Shown here piece after piece: positions 1 through 12,185 of a stretch of DNA of 64,000 bases. Under the pieces are notes generated by a model that was given only the letters and a program-made list of their open reading frames with translations, searched no databases and was not told where the DNA came from. Source of the DNA: Neodontobutis hainanensis (taxonomy: Eukaryota > Chordata > Actinopteri > Gobiiformes > Odontobutidae); assembly GCA_024349245.1 (NCBI GenBank), contig JALDNG010000003.1, positions 10,599,001 through 10,663,000 of the forward strand, read 5' to 3'. How positions within the stretch are numbered: position 1 is the first letter of the stretch; each line of letters starts with the position of its first letter. The position numbers were made by a program, and so were the translations under genes.

Positions 1-2285
1 CATGTTTCCAGTCCTTAAATCCCAAAACCACTGATTCGCCCGTGTTACAGTTCAGTGTACTCAGTCGACAGAGTAGTGTCAGTAATTTGTTTTGAATTAG
101 CTTTCAAAAAATATGCTCAAATGGGAATGTTTGACTCTTTGTCTTGTTGGTTTTGTCTGGTTTACTCTTCACAGATGTACAGCTGGTAAACACTATTCTA
201 CCTTCTGTCACTCACAGTCCATATTGTATTTTCTAACACCATAATTATTGGGTTGAATCTGGTTTGTACAGTAATTTAGTTGTCTATATTTAACAGTATG
301 TAGAAGATGGTCCATGTTGTTTTGTATAGCATTCGTTTTGCTACACTTACATTGATGTAATTCTGTTCATTACACTCGGTTTCACATTTATACCTGTTTG
401 TTTAACTGTCATTCTCGACTGTCATTTTGTCTTAATCCACATTATTGTTGGTGTGGGTTACTGTCCACCTCCAAACTGGACCTGTTCCCGCGTTTCCTCC
501 TCCATCAGTGCCTTTTCTCGTTTGGTACCAGGCCTGAGGTGCCTCCCGCTCAGCTGGGACACTGCCCGATTTTAGATGCACCACAACCCTGCACTCAATC
601 ACGCGTGCCTCCCACTGAGAGGTTCCTATTGTTTACCTCAAACTCAGATAGTCTCTACCCCAGCGTCTTTGTGCATCTGTCTGTTTGGTTTTGCATCAGC
701 ACGCTCTAATCTCGACGGCACATCCTTCCTCCCGCCCTGCAGGTTTTAAAGTCATTAGCTCTTTATCAGAATTCGCCAGTAATGCTTTTTATTGAGAGAA
801 GATAATTGGATCAGACTCTTCTCTTGGGCTTGAGGTAAAAAGTCCAAAAACCTTGGCTGTGACTCATCAAACCGTCGCCTCGTTTGACACGATCGTGTAT
901 CAGTGAGGCGGCAGGAAGCAGGGTACGGTGACCCTGCCCTGTGGTCAAATGTAAGAGTTGTTCTATGGCACTCATCTAAAAAAAAGAGTTTGAGGACCAC
1001 TAACGTTCTTTTTAAATAATCTGCTTTTGAAGGTTAACTCGTTAGCTTTACATGGCTCACAGCAGGACGGTTATTGGATCGATAACAGCACACAATACCT
1101 ATTCTGTGTCGAGGCAGCATGTAAATACTGGAGGTAAAATCATTTCTCCAAAGCAAATTAAAGAGTGTGAGGGGCTGCCTGTTTTTTTTTAAGTTTAAGT
1201 CTCTGAATTAACTGTCAATTGTCCATATTGTATCACCGTTTCTGCAGCTGGGATAGGCTACAGCCCTCTGTGAAAATGAATAAATGTATGAAGGAATTTG
1301 TGTGTATGTGGTAAGGCTATAGATTTACACACATACATTCAGTACATTTATACGTATTAGTGGATGTTATAAAGGTGAGATATAAACCAACACTGAAACA
1401 GCACCAAACAATGAGGAACAATGGTGAAAAATGCTTCAAAAGTATGTGTAAGTTTCTATTATTGAGGCAATAAAAACCTGGATAAGGTAGGCTACCCCCA
1501 CATGTTCTGTTGTCAAATGTACCTGAGTCTATTCACGGTTCTGCAGTTGTATGTTACTGTGGTTATTGTCCGTAGCAAAGAGAACTGCAAAGAAAATATT
1601 TCAAAGTCCACCAAACGACTTTCAAAATTGACCTCATTAATATAATGTACTGCACTATCCCATCTGAAAGCCCATTGGCCAAAATGAACCAGGTCAACTT
1701 TTGAAGGCTGTGGTGTGCGTGCAGGATCTAAAAAGCCGAAAGCAAGATTTTTTTTTGAATAATTTTTTTAAATGAACAAAGACCACAATTTGACCCAAAA
1801 AGCAATCAAAAGTAAAGCGCACAGCCTCTGATGACTTGTCGGCTTATTAGTCAATAGGGCCGCTGTTGATTAAAATCGTATTTAAATAGTTGCATGTGTT
1901 CCTTTTAGCAGAGCTGTTACAGAGGCTCTATTGTCGGTGAACACACACATCTGCAGCTCTAAATAGTCTTCCTCTGGTTTACTAAACACCGCCGATGCTG
2001 CAGTTTGGGCGACTGACGAGAGAAAAACTATGTGTTAGGATGGATTCATTAATATTGGCAGACAGAAATCAGTATAAATAAAGACCGTTTCAAAGTACAG
2101 AGAGTGGTTTTGTGATATTTTGCTACGTCACTGATTAGTTGATGTGTGGAGGAGATTTTAGTCGGTCACTAAAAAGCAACTGATCTGGAAGTATGTGATA
2201 AAGCTGTAAGGGACCAAAAAATGATGATACATATTTTATTTGCGAGATAAATTCAAATTCAAGTCTCTGTGTCTTTTCTGTGTAG
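1..2285 (+). other. pigg: Probable last intron of pigg
   Basis: No coding exon could be supported here. The stretch is AT-rich, and its longest open frame (398-709) has no family resemblance. It ends in a pyrimidine-rich tract and AG (2284-2285), the acceptor of the terminal pigg exon, so it is read as the 3' part of a pigg intron that begins outside the window. A short repeat piece at about 1244-1300 is the complement of the common fish motif 'ggagcctatcccagct'. Confidence 0.6.
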
Positions 2286-2502
2286 GAGTCCCGTTGCGGT
2301 GAGTCATGGCTGTTACTGCCTGGCTTTGCTGAGGTCCGTCCCGGCGGCGGCCTACATCGTCCTGGTCACCGTCCTTCGCTACCACCTCTTCATTTGGAGC
2401 GTCTTCTCTCCAAAACTGCTCTACGAATCGATGCATCTGCTGCTGACGGCCGCAGTCTGCCTCGTGTTCAACGCTATGGACCAGAGCCACAGCGCCAGCT
2501 AG
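2286..2502 (+). CDS. pigg: PIGG, GPI ethanolamine phosphate transferase 2, terminal coding exon
   Basis: This is the last coding exon, about 72 residues, of the enzyme that adds a side-branch ethanolamine phosphate to the second mannose of GPI anchors in the ER membrane. The exon follows a clear acceptor at 2284-2285. Its first base completes a split codon, and it ends with TAG at 2500-2502. The peptide has two hydrophobic helices separated by the segment RYHLFIWSVFSPKLLYE. That 'HLFxWSVFSPKLLYE' signature is what I recognise as the PIGG C-terminus; the paralogue PIGO has a related but different version (W-K/A-VFAPKF). The catalytic alkaline-phosphatase-like domain lies upstream, outside the window. 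The exon stands alone here because the rest of the gene is to the left. The main alternative is another member of the PIGN/PIGO/PIGG group. Confidence 0.8.
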
Positions 2503-2544
2503 TGTTGGGAGGACTACAGGTCGAAGGAACACTGTGAGCGTTCA

Positions 2545-2692
2545 AATAAAGACTGACCTAAAGTACCCCTCACTATGAAGAGCTGTTGAATGTGGACAGC
2601 TGCTTCGAGCCCAAGTCTATTCCCTGTTGCACTTGAGTCTGTCCAAATATTTAATCTTTTTTGAAGCAGAGCAATGTTAGTTCATGAATAAA
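2545..2692 (+). other. pigg: pigg 3' UTR with polyadenylation signals
   Basis: AATAAA occurs at 2545-2550, about 45 bases after the stop codon, and again at 2687-2692. Either could end the pigg transcript. Which one is used cannot be told from sequence alone. Confidence 0.55.
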
Positions 2693-5600
2693 AATTAAAT
2701 TATGTAAACATAAACTCTGAACGTTTTTAACGTGCACTGTAAGCTACCTCAGGGACGACGTTTTGACTTTTGTAAAGGAGTTTAACAGATGAATGGATAA
2801 ATGAATGGTTTATTGGCACCACACGGATGTCTGTTTTCTTTCATAAACTGTGGTTAATTATTTTCACTCTGTATATGTATTAAGACATTTATTTTAGTCA
2901 AAGAAGTGAATTGCAGTGTGAAGTTTCCAAACAAATAAACACCAAAACACAAAAAATTTAATTAGCTTGATTAGAACAAAAATTGTATGTGACTTAAAAA
3001 AATCCAGATCAAACTCTTTTAAAAGCAATAAGTGACTCATAAACCTACAAGGTTTTGGCTCAGCGTTTCAAAAGAAAGATAGATCACACAAGGAAAGAAA
3101 AAGGTTGACTTATTTATGTCATGTTTCTCACAACATAGCCTCACTGTTTTGTCGCCAAATCCATTCAAATCCATCTAAAAAGTTATGAGCTCCTGTTGTT
3201 GTTGCTTTGACATTGAATTCATGTCATTGTCTGAGTGAGCTGTCAATCAAAGTGAGATCTGAGCCCGCCCACTCGGCTCTCAGGTTTAATCAGGAAGCAG
3301 CATCGATGTGGAGGCGGACATCCAGGAACACCAGACTTTTTATATTATTTTTGTTGCATCAGACTGTTTTCCTGGTTTTGAGTGAGACATGAATGTTTTT
3401 GGTCTAAATTTACTCAACTCTTCTAAACAAAAGGCAGTCTACATATAAACAGATACACTTGTTATTACACATAATGGTTGTGTTTCCTGCATTGGTTTGA
3501 CATGTTTGTTCTGCTCATCGTCAAAAGATAACACTGGATAAACAAGATGGGAAATGTACAGATTGTTTTATGAAAGTAATTCAAATTGAAACAACACAAA
3601 CCAACCCACAGTCCTGTTCTGTTTTACTTATTGCTTAAATTATCCCAAATGAAAGTGAGAAAACCATCCCAAAAGAAAAAAACACATGACTTCTGAAACA
3701 TTTGGGTCGTTTTAGTGTATTTTGTACAAATATAACTGTGTTAAGGTCCAGGAAAGTTGCATTGGAGGTTTCTGTGTGTGTCAGTGCGATGGACATGATT
3801 CTACTGTTATCATGTCTAAGGACCATCAATAAAACACCACAAGCGCTCAACTCTTCTTCAAGTATAGGCGAATCTGAGTCTGAAGCAAAAAGTGATTATT
3901 GTCAGATTCCAAGGTGAAAGAGTTAAATGTGTCTTTACAGTAAAAACAGAAGAACGGATCCAGTACTGAAGGATTTTGCCCGTCAATATGGTGAGTCGTA
4001 CAGTAAGCTAATAACGCTAAAACAGCCTTAGTGTTATTAGAGGGGAACTTAGCGTTCTGCAGTGATATGTTGGTTCTAACAGACCCTCTTCACAGCTGCT
4101 TGTAGTTGTTACACACTTGCTCAATACGCATCAACGTCAGCGTGGATACTTACATCTTCGTTTTGTCCGTCCACACGTCTCTATTGTATCTGGAGTTTTG
4201 AAAAGTCTTCACTTTGAGGCATTTAAAAAGATATCTGTGTACATGTGCCAGGGCCTTAGTTTCTGTGACATTGCTCCTGTTTGCTTCTCCAAACCAGGAT
4301 TGTGCTAACAACTAGTTATTGTAGCTCTAAAAGTATCTAAGTGTCTTGGACAACATTTACAAAACTACACTACACTATCCCTTCAAGACCAGGCTATCAT
4401 TGAAAACTTCTCTCACTAGTTTAAGAGGCACTGTATTATGTTCCCATTTTATGAACTGCATTTGATTAAATATAATATTAAATATTATAGTGCCCTCTGC
4501 AAATGAATGACAAGTTAAATGAAACATGTATTGAGTTGTAATGTGAGGTCCAACTGTAAAGTCATCCACCAAATAAAACCTGAATTTCACAGTTTTTGTC
4601 TTGATCTGGTGTTGATCTTTGGCACACAGCATATGTTGCCAGTCTTTGTGGAGTTGGTTATTTTAGCTATAATTAGGAGGTTTAAAAAAAAAAAACTGGA
4701 ACCTCTTAAAACATCAGATGCTCTTTGATTTATTTATTTTTTTGCTCAGGCTGCTTTATTTGAGGATTTAGCAGGAAGCATGTGGAGAACACTTAAAGAC
4801 GTTGGCGCGCTCACAGACGGATCAGCTATCAGGTCGACGTTCAAATCAGAGCCTTTTCATGTATATTCTCTGCACATTACATCTTCCCTTAATCCCACTG
4901 AGGCGGAAGGAAGCCGCTCGGATCAGACATCACACACGACTTAAGTGCTGTGGAAATCACTTAGTCCCAATACATTTTCAATGAAGACCTAAACTTAAGG
5001 TACCATCTGTTGGATCTGTTGGCTGACCTTCCTTCTCTGCACTAAGAAAGTAAAGGAAGTTTTTGTCCGTTACTCATTTATCAACTCTGAGATACATAAT
5101 AAGTAGAAGTCCCGGGATTTTGTATGCGTCGCAGACTCAGCCTTCAGTATCACGGAGAGGACCACCAAAATAAGGCTGGCAGCTCTATACTGGCTGTCAT
5201 CCAAAGCAATAAGAGTATGGAGCCAGGAGAGTAAACTCAGTGCAGCTGTCCAGGTGTGTGTCTGACTGCTCGGGCTCACTGGAAGAAAGTTTGGAAGTGG
5301 AAATATACTGGGATCCTATATGTTATTTCACTTTCCTTAACTACTCCAAAAGCAACGACTGGAATAACTTTTCTCCAAAGCAATTTAGCATAACACTAGC
5401 TTCACTTTAGAAGCACTGCCCTTCTCCTTCTGACAAAAACTTTCTACTTATTTAAAATGACATTTAACATGGAGCTGGAGTCAAACTGGGATTTCTGGAT
5501 TAGGACAACCTTCCAAAAAGATCATAGCAGATTAAAAACAACATTATCTGCTCTTATTGCTGTACCCGCTTAATGCAGTATAGTTTAATTGTTTTATATG

Positions 5601-5909
5601 GTGAATAATGACAATTAAAAAGATTTAACATAAAAAGACAATACAAACTGTTTTTAAAAACAGTTAAACTAAAATTTCTACAAGAAGTCCAGATACAGCC
5701 ACTGACAGATTTAAAATTGTCTACTTTTCTTGGCTGTGAAATAAATGACAGGGGCTTCAATAAAGAGCCTGGATCCTAGTCACCCACACACACTCCTGGA
5801 AACTGTATCTCATCTTGTTTCCCCAGGCTTCAGAGAAAAACATTTAAAGCTTCTCGACAGAAGAGAAAAAAAACACCTATTTGACATTTTAGTTTTTGCA
5901 AAATTTCTA
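2693..5909. other. Intergenic, no gene seen
   Basis: AT-rich DNA without a supportable gene. About 3660-3800 resembles a second stretch near 21690-21900: both share a 'catgacttctgaaac'-like start, 'acaaatataact', and a later 'gacatgattct'. It is therefore probably a decayed interspersed repeat. The rest looks unique and unstructured. Confidence 0.5.
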
Positions 5910-6905
5910 AGTTTGCTTTGTTTTATTTTATTCACAATACAATGACATATGACATATTCGATGTTTAAACTGTGAAAATCTATCATTTTAAGGGGAAAAT
6001 AAATAGATTTTAAATTTCATGGCCTCAATACGTCTCAAATAAGTTGAGACAAGGCCATGTTTCCCTCTGTGTGGCAGACCCTCTTCTTTTTATACCAGTC
6101 TGCAAACGTCTGGGACTGAGGAGACAAGTTTCTCAAGTTTAGGAATGTTGTCTCATTCTTGTCTAATACAGGCTTCTAGTTGCTCAACTGTCTTAGGTCT
6201 TCTTTGTCACATTCCTCTTTATGATGCACCAAATGTTTTCTATGGGTGTAAGATCTGTCCATTTCAGAACCGGATCCTTCTTCTACGCAGCCATGATGTT
6301 GTGACTGATGCAGGATGTGTCTGGTATTGTCATGTTGGAAAATGCAAGGTCTTTCCTGAAAGAGACGACGTCTGGATGGAACATATGTTGTTCTAGAACT
6401 TGGGTATACAGTATCTTTCAGCTTTGATGGTGTCTTTCCAGATGTGTAAGCTGCCCATGCCACATGCACTCATGCCCCCCTCCCATCAGAGATGTAGGCT
6501 TCTGAACTGAGCGCTGATGAAAACTTGGCTTGTCCTTGTCCTCTTTAGTCCGGATGAGATGGCATCCCAGTTTTTTCAAAACAAACTTCAAATTTTGATT
6601 TGTCTGACACAGAACAGTTTTCCACTTTATCACAGTTCATTTAAATGAGCCTTGGCTTCAGAGAAAACCCCTGTGCTTCTGGATCATGGTTAGATATGGC
6701 TTCTTTTTTGACCTTTAGTGTTTTAGTTGCAACAGCGAATGGTCCAGTGGATTGTGTTCAACAACAATGTTTTCTGGAGGTATACCTGAGCCCATCTTGT
6801 GACTTCCATGACAATAGCATTCCTGATTGTGATGCAGTAACGTCTAACTTTCTACATTTAATATATAATCTATGTTGTACTCTGAATAAAATATAAAATT
6901 TTGAA
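5910..6905. mobile_element. Decayed non-autonomous DNA transposon, widely dispersed fish family
   Basis: The stretch carries many phrases of a very common teleost DNA element, for example 'aggaatgttgtctcattctt', 'gttgctcaactgtcttaggt', 'ccggatccttcttctacgca', and a right end with 'gaataaaatataa'. The left end carries 'ttattcacaata' and 'aagttgagaca', matching the complementary end sequence known for this family. Short open frames on both strands are broken and encode nothing recognisable. Compared with my memory of the family, material between about 6845 and 6855 is missing. I recall the family as possibly Kolobok-like, but the name is uncertain. Confidence 0.7.
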
Positions 6906-8157
6906 ACTTGAAGCAAGTGCTTGGAAGGACAGGTCCCCCTGAGTTTTGAAGCAGCTTTTTGGGCTCATTAGGAGGTTTTGACCTGAGGACCAAAGAGTGA
7001 GGTGTTGACAAAACTAAAAATATTTAAGTCATTCCTGAGAAGTGTGGACAATACATTGAAAGAAGAATCGTTAATAAAAATGTATCATGTGGAGATGTGC
7101 AGACTTCAGCAGGGACTTGTAGTTCTCTTAGTGATCACTGACTTCAACAAATACAAACGAATGGAAAAAAACATGCAATAGTGTGATTAGGCTGGTCAGG
7201 TTTACACTGACAGAGAAAATAAGTGACTGTTGTAGTTTATGGGTATTTATGTAAACACTTCTGTGTTTATTGCCCTTGTGCTGACTTCAATTACAAAGGA
7301 TTTTGCAAAAGAGCTGTAATGAGATCACATTCAAGGACAGATTTGCACACGCATTCATCAGTCAATTTAACGTTAATTAAGAGTAAACGATTACAGACAC
7401 AAAGCTCTCTTTTGTGTTTATTTCACTTAAAAAGTCTCTGATGGATTTTGTGGATTTAATTTTAGTTTTTTTCACATCTGTGTGTCTCCAGCACAAAGCA
7501 CAAACTGATTGGACACAGACAAACCTAAATAGATTTTCAGAGTAATTCAGCTGTGCTTGAAAAGATTTCCAATGACAACACTTATCCTCTCGTTGATGTC
7601 TTAAAAAGCAATCTAAATCCTAGAATAGACTCTGCAGCTGAGGTGTTGAAGAGTTAAAATCACTGCTGAAAGTGAAGTGTGATGGGAGTTAAGTGAACGA
7701 GGGGCTGCTGAGCGGAGAAGAAATTATCAAAAGCAAAAGTCTGGTGGGAAAAAAAAGAAAGTTGGGAATCTTAGTGATGCCTTGTGGCTCAAGTTAGAAA
7801 ATGGAAATATTCACCAGTGGCAAAAACGTGGTATTTTTAAAAACATTCCCAAGAGTTTTACTAAATATATGTGTTTATGCTCTCACCGGGTCACTGCACC
7901 CCAGAGAAAAACTTAAATATGACCTTTTTTTTTTTTTAACAAAATGGGCTTTTTACCTTATTACTTGATTTTTGTCAACACCTTCAGCCACAAAAAAACA
8001 CCAATATATTTAAAATTAATATTATGCAATAAAAAACAAATAAATGTTTGTCAAGGCTGAAAATACAAAAATATATATATATTTTTATTAAAAACTTTAT
8101 TAATGTTTGTGAATTGAATTAATCAGTTTAATCTAGACTTTCGGACAAAAGCCCAGT
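6906..8157. other. Intergenic, nothing recognised
   Basis: AT-rich sequence with poly-T tracts (about 7925-7939) and no coding or repeat signal that I can name. Confidence 0.5.
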
Positions 8158-8378
8158 GGAAACATTTACATTTACATTTATTCATTTAGCAGACGCTTTT
8201 ATCCAAAGCGACTTACATTGTTCTACAGTAATTACCAGTGTTACAGCCACTGAAGGCAAGGTGGGTGAAGTGTCTTGCCCAAGGACACAACGACAGTATG
8301 AACTGTGGAGAGCAGGAATCGAACCACCTACCTTTCGGTTGAAAGACGACTGCTCTACCCACTGAGCTACTGCCGCCC
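8158..8378 (-). repeat. tRNA-derived SINE, nearly full length
   Basis: The complement begins with a tRNA-like head containing an A box ('tagctcagtgggtagag') and a B box ('ggttcgattcc'). It continues through 'cttgggcaagacacttcacc' and ends in the teleost tail whose plus-strand form is 'tttatccaaagcgactta' (about 8200-8217). A 6-base 'gaaaca' occurs at both ends and may be the target-site duplication. Pol III recognition boxes are intact by eye. This is not a functional tRNA, because no cloverleaf 3' half follows the B box. Confidence 0.85.
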
Positions 8379-11300
8379 CGAAACAAACTGAGAACTGATG
8401 GAGGAGAAGCATGTTTCTTTTCTTTTTTTTCTAAATAAAATAACTAAAATGTTCTTTCCTTTTTCTTTTTTCTCTGTAAACTGGACAGATCCCAGTTGTT
8501 GATCCCAGAGTTGAGATAAAAACTGACTGGATTATTGCAGCTCTTTTATGCCTCAAGAGGAACGCTCTCAAAGGTCCGTCTGTATGAGTCTAATCTGTTC
8601 TGTTTTTATCACAGGCACAAAACCACAATGAGCATGTGTGTCTACATTACATTTAACCTGTTACTAATAGGACCTAAAACAAACAAATCCACGTCCCGAT
8701 CTGTGGCCGTGTTTATCTCCAGTGGGAGCAGAGCAGTCAAACTCGTAACAGCAGCGTGTGATGTCAGGAAACAGCTGTAGCTCCTTCTGAGCTTCCCGCT
8801 GATTACAGCCCACCACGTCTTACATCATTATCCTTTGAGATTTGTCCAAGCCCCAAACATTCAACGCTGAAACTACAACGGGAAAGTTTCCAGCTCCAGG
8901 CGGGAGACTGAATCGTATAGGTTCCCAGCCCAACACTTGTCAGTCACCTTGATGAGCTGTCTACCTCAGAACGTCTTCTCGCCTCAGGCCAAGATCCCTG
9001 TTACCCCGAACTGCTGCAGGCGTCGAACTGCGTAACAAAACCGAGAAAATAAAATAAAAGAAGAGGATCCAGTGTGCTTTTTGTCCGATTCACTGACGCA
9101 GTGTTCGTTAACGCGCTGCCGGCTGCTTTGTGCTTGTTGATACCACTTCCCTTTCAGCCTCACCTTGACAAGACACAATGGCGGGCATTCAAATGTCCCG
9201 GACCGTCACTGAGAAGTCTGACAAACAGGAGGATTTACATTTGAATACACGGGGTAACTGAGGGACGCACACAAAGGAGCGCTCTCTGTAGCTTTGAGGC
9301 AGCTTTTCTACAATTGTTGATGGAATGTAGATGATATTCACACATATTTGTTATGAATGTGGCTATGAGACTGGATTGTTCTTAGGGTCACTTCCTACAA
9401 CAAAATCCATATGACATTTATACGTATGGCTCGATACTTTGGTTCTTCTGCAGCATTTAACCAAAAACTTACTGTTCAACCTGAGCTTCTAAAGTTACTG
9501 CAGTTCTTTTTATGTTATGCCACTTAAAAGCAATATAATAGAAAAGTATTGGAATAAGAATCCAGACTTTATTCCATCACATCTAAAAAAAAAATGTTTT
9601 ATTTTACAAAGAGGAATAAAACGAGGCTCTGAAGTCAGGTCATTGAGCCAAGAATCATCACACTAATGGTTTTAATCATTAAAAAAGTCTCCTAATGCAC
9701 AGTGGTTTGGCCTCAGAGCATTGTTTCCAAAAAAATGGTTCAATTTATCCCTCTAAATCTTTTACAGGGTGTGGCCTGTTTTCAAAATCCTTGTTTCCAA
9801 ACAGCAGTACCATTTCTAAAAGTATATCTACACAATGCCTCATCAGAAACAGCAGCTCTTCGTCTTAATTTTCACAAATTCAACAAAGAAGGAGAAAGTG
9901 ACACAAAGGCCAACTCTGGAAGATGTGTAGTCTTTTGTATTTTATTTTCTCATAAGCAGACGGTTGAAAAGCACATATATTGAGTTCACCGAGACATGGT
10001 AGTGTTCCTGAATCTCTCTCAGGATAAGTAACCCTAACCCTAACCCAGACCGTTTAAGTCTAACTATGCTTCTGGTTATAAATCCTTGTATACGGAGACA
10101 TAAAAGAGAGACGTTTATCCGTTTGAGGAAAGGCCGTGTTGGTGTCACCCAGGTTTTTACAGATATAGCAGCAGTAAAAACATATTTGAAACAGGATTTA
10201 ATTGACTTATTAAATGAAAGTTTATTATTTAAAGTAGTTTTTATATCCTCTCGCCAAGTGTTGACTGAGCATAAACAGACTCATGCAGCAGTCTATGAAG
10301 CAGATATCATCGTCTTCATCAAGTCTGAGCTCATTTGACTCCACTACATAAAAAGTGTTTCCATTAAACTCCAAATGTTTCCATCACGATGCTTAACCTT
10401 AACACATTCTCGTATGATTAATTATTTGTGTTCCTTGTCGTTTTTCTGGATGTTTCTTCTTGGGTTGTGACTCCTGGAGACGATTAAGGGACATTTAAAA
10501 TGAGCAGTAATGGATTTTTCTCAGACAGAGATGGATTTTCTGTTCGGGAAGATAAAAATGAACGTTGGAGATGTAGTGGAGTGTTCAGTGTGGTTTTCAC
10601 TGAGCCTGTGATAAATTGTGTCTGAGTGGAGTTTTCTCTGAAACCACAGCTCACTTTCCAAAAACCCAGAGTTCAGGAAAGTGACTCTTCCCATTGACAG
10701 ATCAGTGGGAAAAAAACTTTAAAATGACCATTTCTTAATAGTTTCTTAATATCTCTTTAGACTTGAAGCAGATTCTTGTCGACACTGTGACTCTTGGCTT
10801 ATGGATTTGAGTTGGATTTCCAGAAGACACAAAAACTGCCTTTGGGAAGAAGCACCAAAAGCCGGAAAGATTAGTCTTACAGAACATTTCAAGCTGAATA
10901 TCCACTAAAAAGACCACAACAGACAAATACTGGGGCAAAACTCACATGAGATTGTTGAGTTTTCAGAAATAGTCTTTAAATGTCCCAGTTATAAAGTAAG
11001 TTTGCCATGATTTGATGCATTCTGGCAAGATTTGCTCCAAAACCCAGACACACAGTGGAAAATCTGTCTGACTAGATGTACTTTGGAAAAGTACCATAAA
11101 ATAATTATTGAATAATATTGTCAGGATCCATGTTTTGGGGTAAAAAAGTGTGTTTTTTTTTTAAAGTAAGGGATTTATTTCAGTTTGTTTTAAGACTATG
11201 GCACAGGACACTGGAGTTCATGATTAGGAGTGTTTTTGCTGTCGGCCCCTAGGTTTGGTTCAAGTATTTAAACAGTTTAGAATATCTCTTAAAGAACTCT

Positions 11301-12126
11301 GGCTTTTAAACCAGACTGACTACAACAACAACTGTTTTCCTTTTCAACACTATTCTCGTGCTTTGAAGGAAAATGTCTAAAATGCAATCAAGTCTAGTTT
11401 AAACTGTTGTAAACAAATGTTGATGTGAGACTGGACATTTCTTTCCCTGTGCTTTAAGTTGTTGGGAAAGTTTGTGCTGTGCTTTGAGCTGAGAGGCTGG
11501 AGACTTTCTGAACGTCATAGGAGGAGTTTATTTACCGTCACTCAGAGAGAGTGAACACTCAACACAGTGTGACCGTATTGAACATTCGAGTCTGGCTATG
11601 CTTCTGCAGAAAAAAGTTTATAAAGGCTTGTACTGCAAATGTGACACGTCTTAGCAACGCCAGATATTTACCCTTGAGATTTCCAGGTTTGGAGTTGAGT
11701 TACATGTGCAGTGATGTCTATGATCAGACAGACTAGACTAGGCATCAGATCTATACTGAACTAAAATTATAATGCAACAACCCAAAAGGCCTATTTCTCT
11801 CAAATATTGTTCACAAATCTGTCCAAATCTGTGTTTGTGAGCACTTCTCCTTTGCCGAGATAAACCATCCACCTCACGGTGTGGCTTTAGAAGATGCTGA
11901 TTATTAAAGAGCATGAAAATTGCCAAAATAAAAGACCACTCTAAAATAGTAGTATCTGGAGTGACCACCTAAATGTCTGATGATATTCTTAAAAAAATAT
12001 TTCTTCTAACAGGTTGATTGTTGAAGATGCATCCTCCTTATGTCATTTATTGACTTTGATAAAAACAGATATCTGAGTCTGCTGGAGAAACATTTTTTCT
12101 TGGCCACCACAAAAGTTTATTATTTA
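8379..12126. other. Intergenic, no gene seen
   Basis: No coding region could be supported. A short run of telomere-type repeats, nearly three CCCTAA units, lies at 10030-10046. The 8800-9250 part is somewhat richer in GC but has no family signal. Confidence 0.5.
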
Positions 12127-12185
12127 ATTCAGTTCAACTTTATTTATTTTACACCAATTTATGTCAAACTGTGAACTCCAGGTGT
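12127..12185 (-). repeat. 3' tail of a LINE-like element, minus orientation
   Basis: The plus strand reads 'ttcagttcaactttattta'. Its complement matches the common fish retroelement tail in which '...tataaataaa-ttgaattga' ends the copy. Only a short piece is recognisable. Confidence 0.5.

Noticed and set aside
5646..5665. 20-bp palindrome 'aactgtttttaaaaacagtt'
   Set aside because: Made mostly of T and A runs, so it is not surprising in AT-rich DNA.
8158..8378. Possible tRNA gene on the minus strand
   Set aside because: A and B boxes are present but the 3' half and acceptor pairing are replaced by a SINE body; the same applies to 50456-50635.
10030..10046. Interstitial telomere tract
   Set aside because: Fewer than three CCCTAA units; too short to claim a chromosome fusion or healed break.
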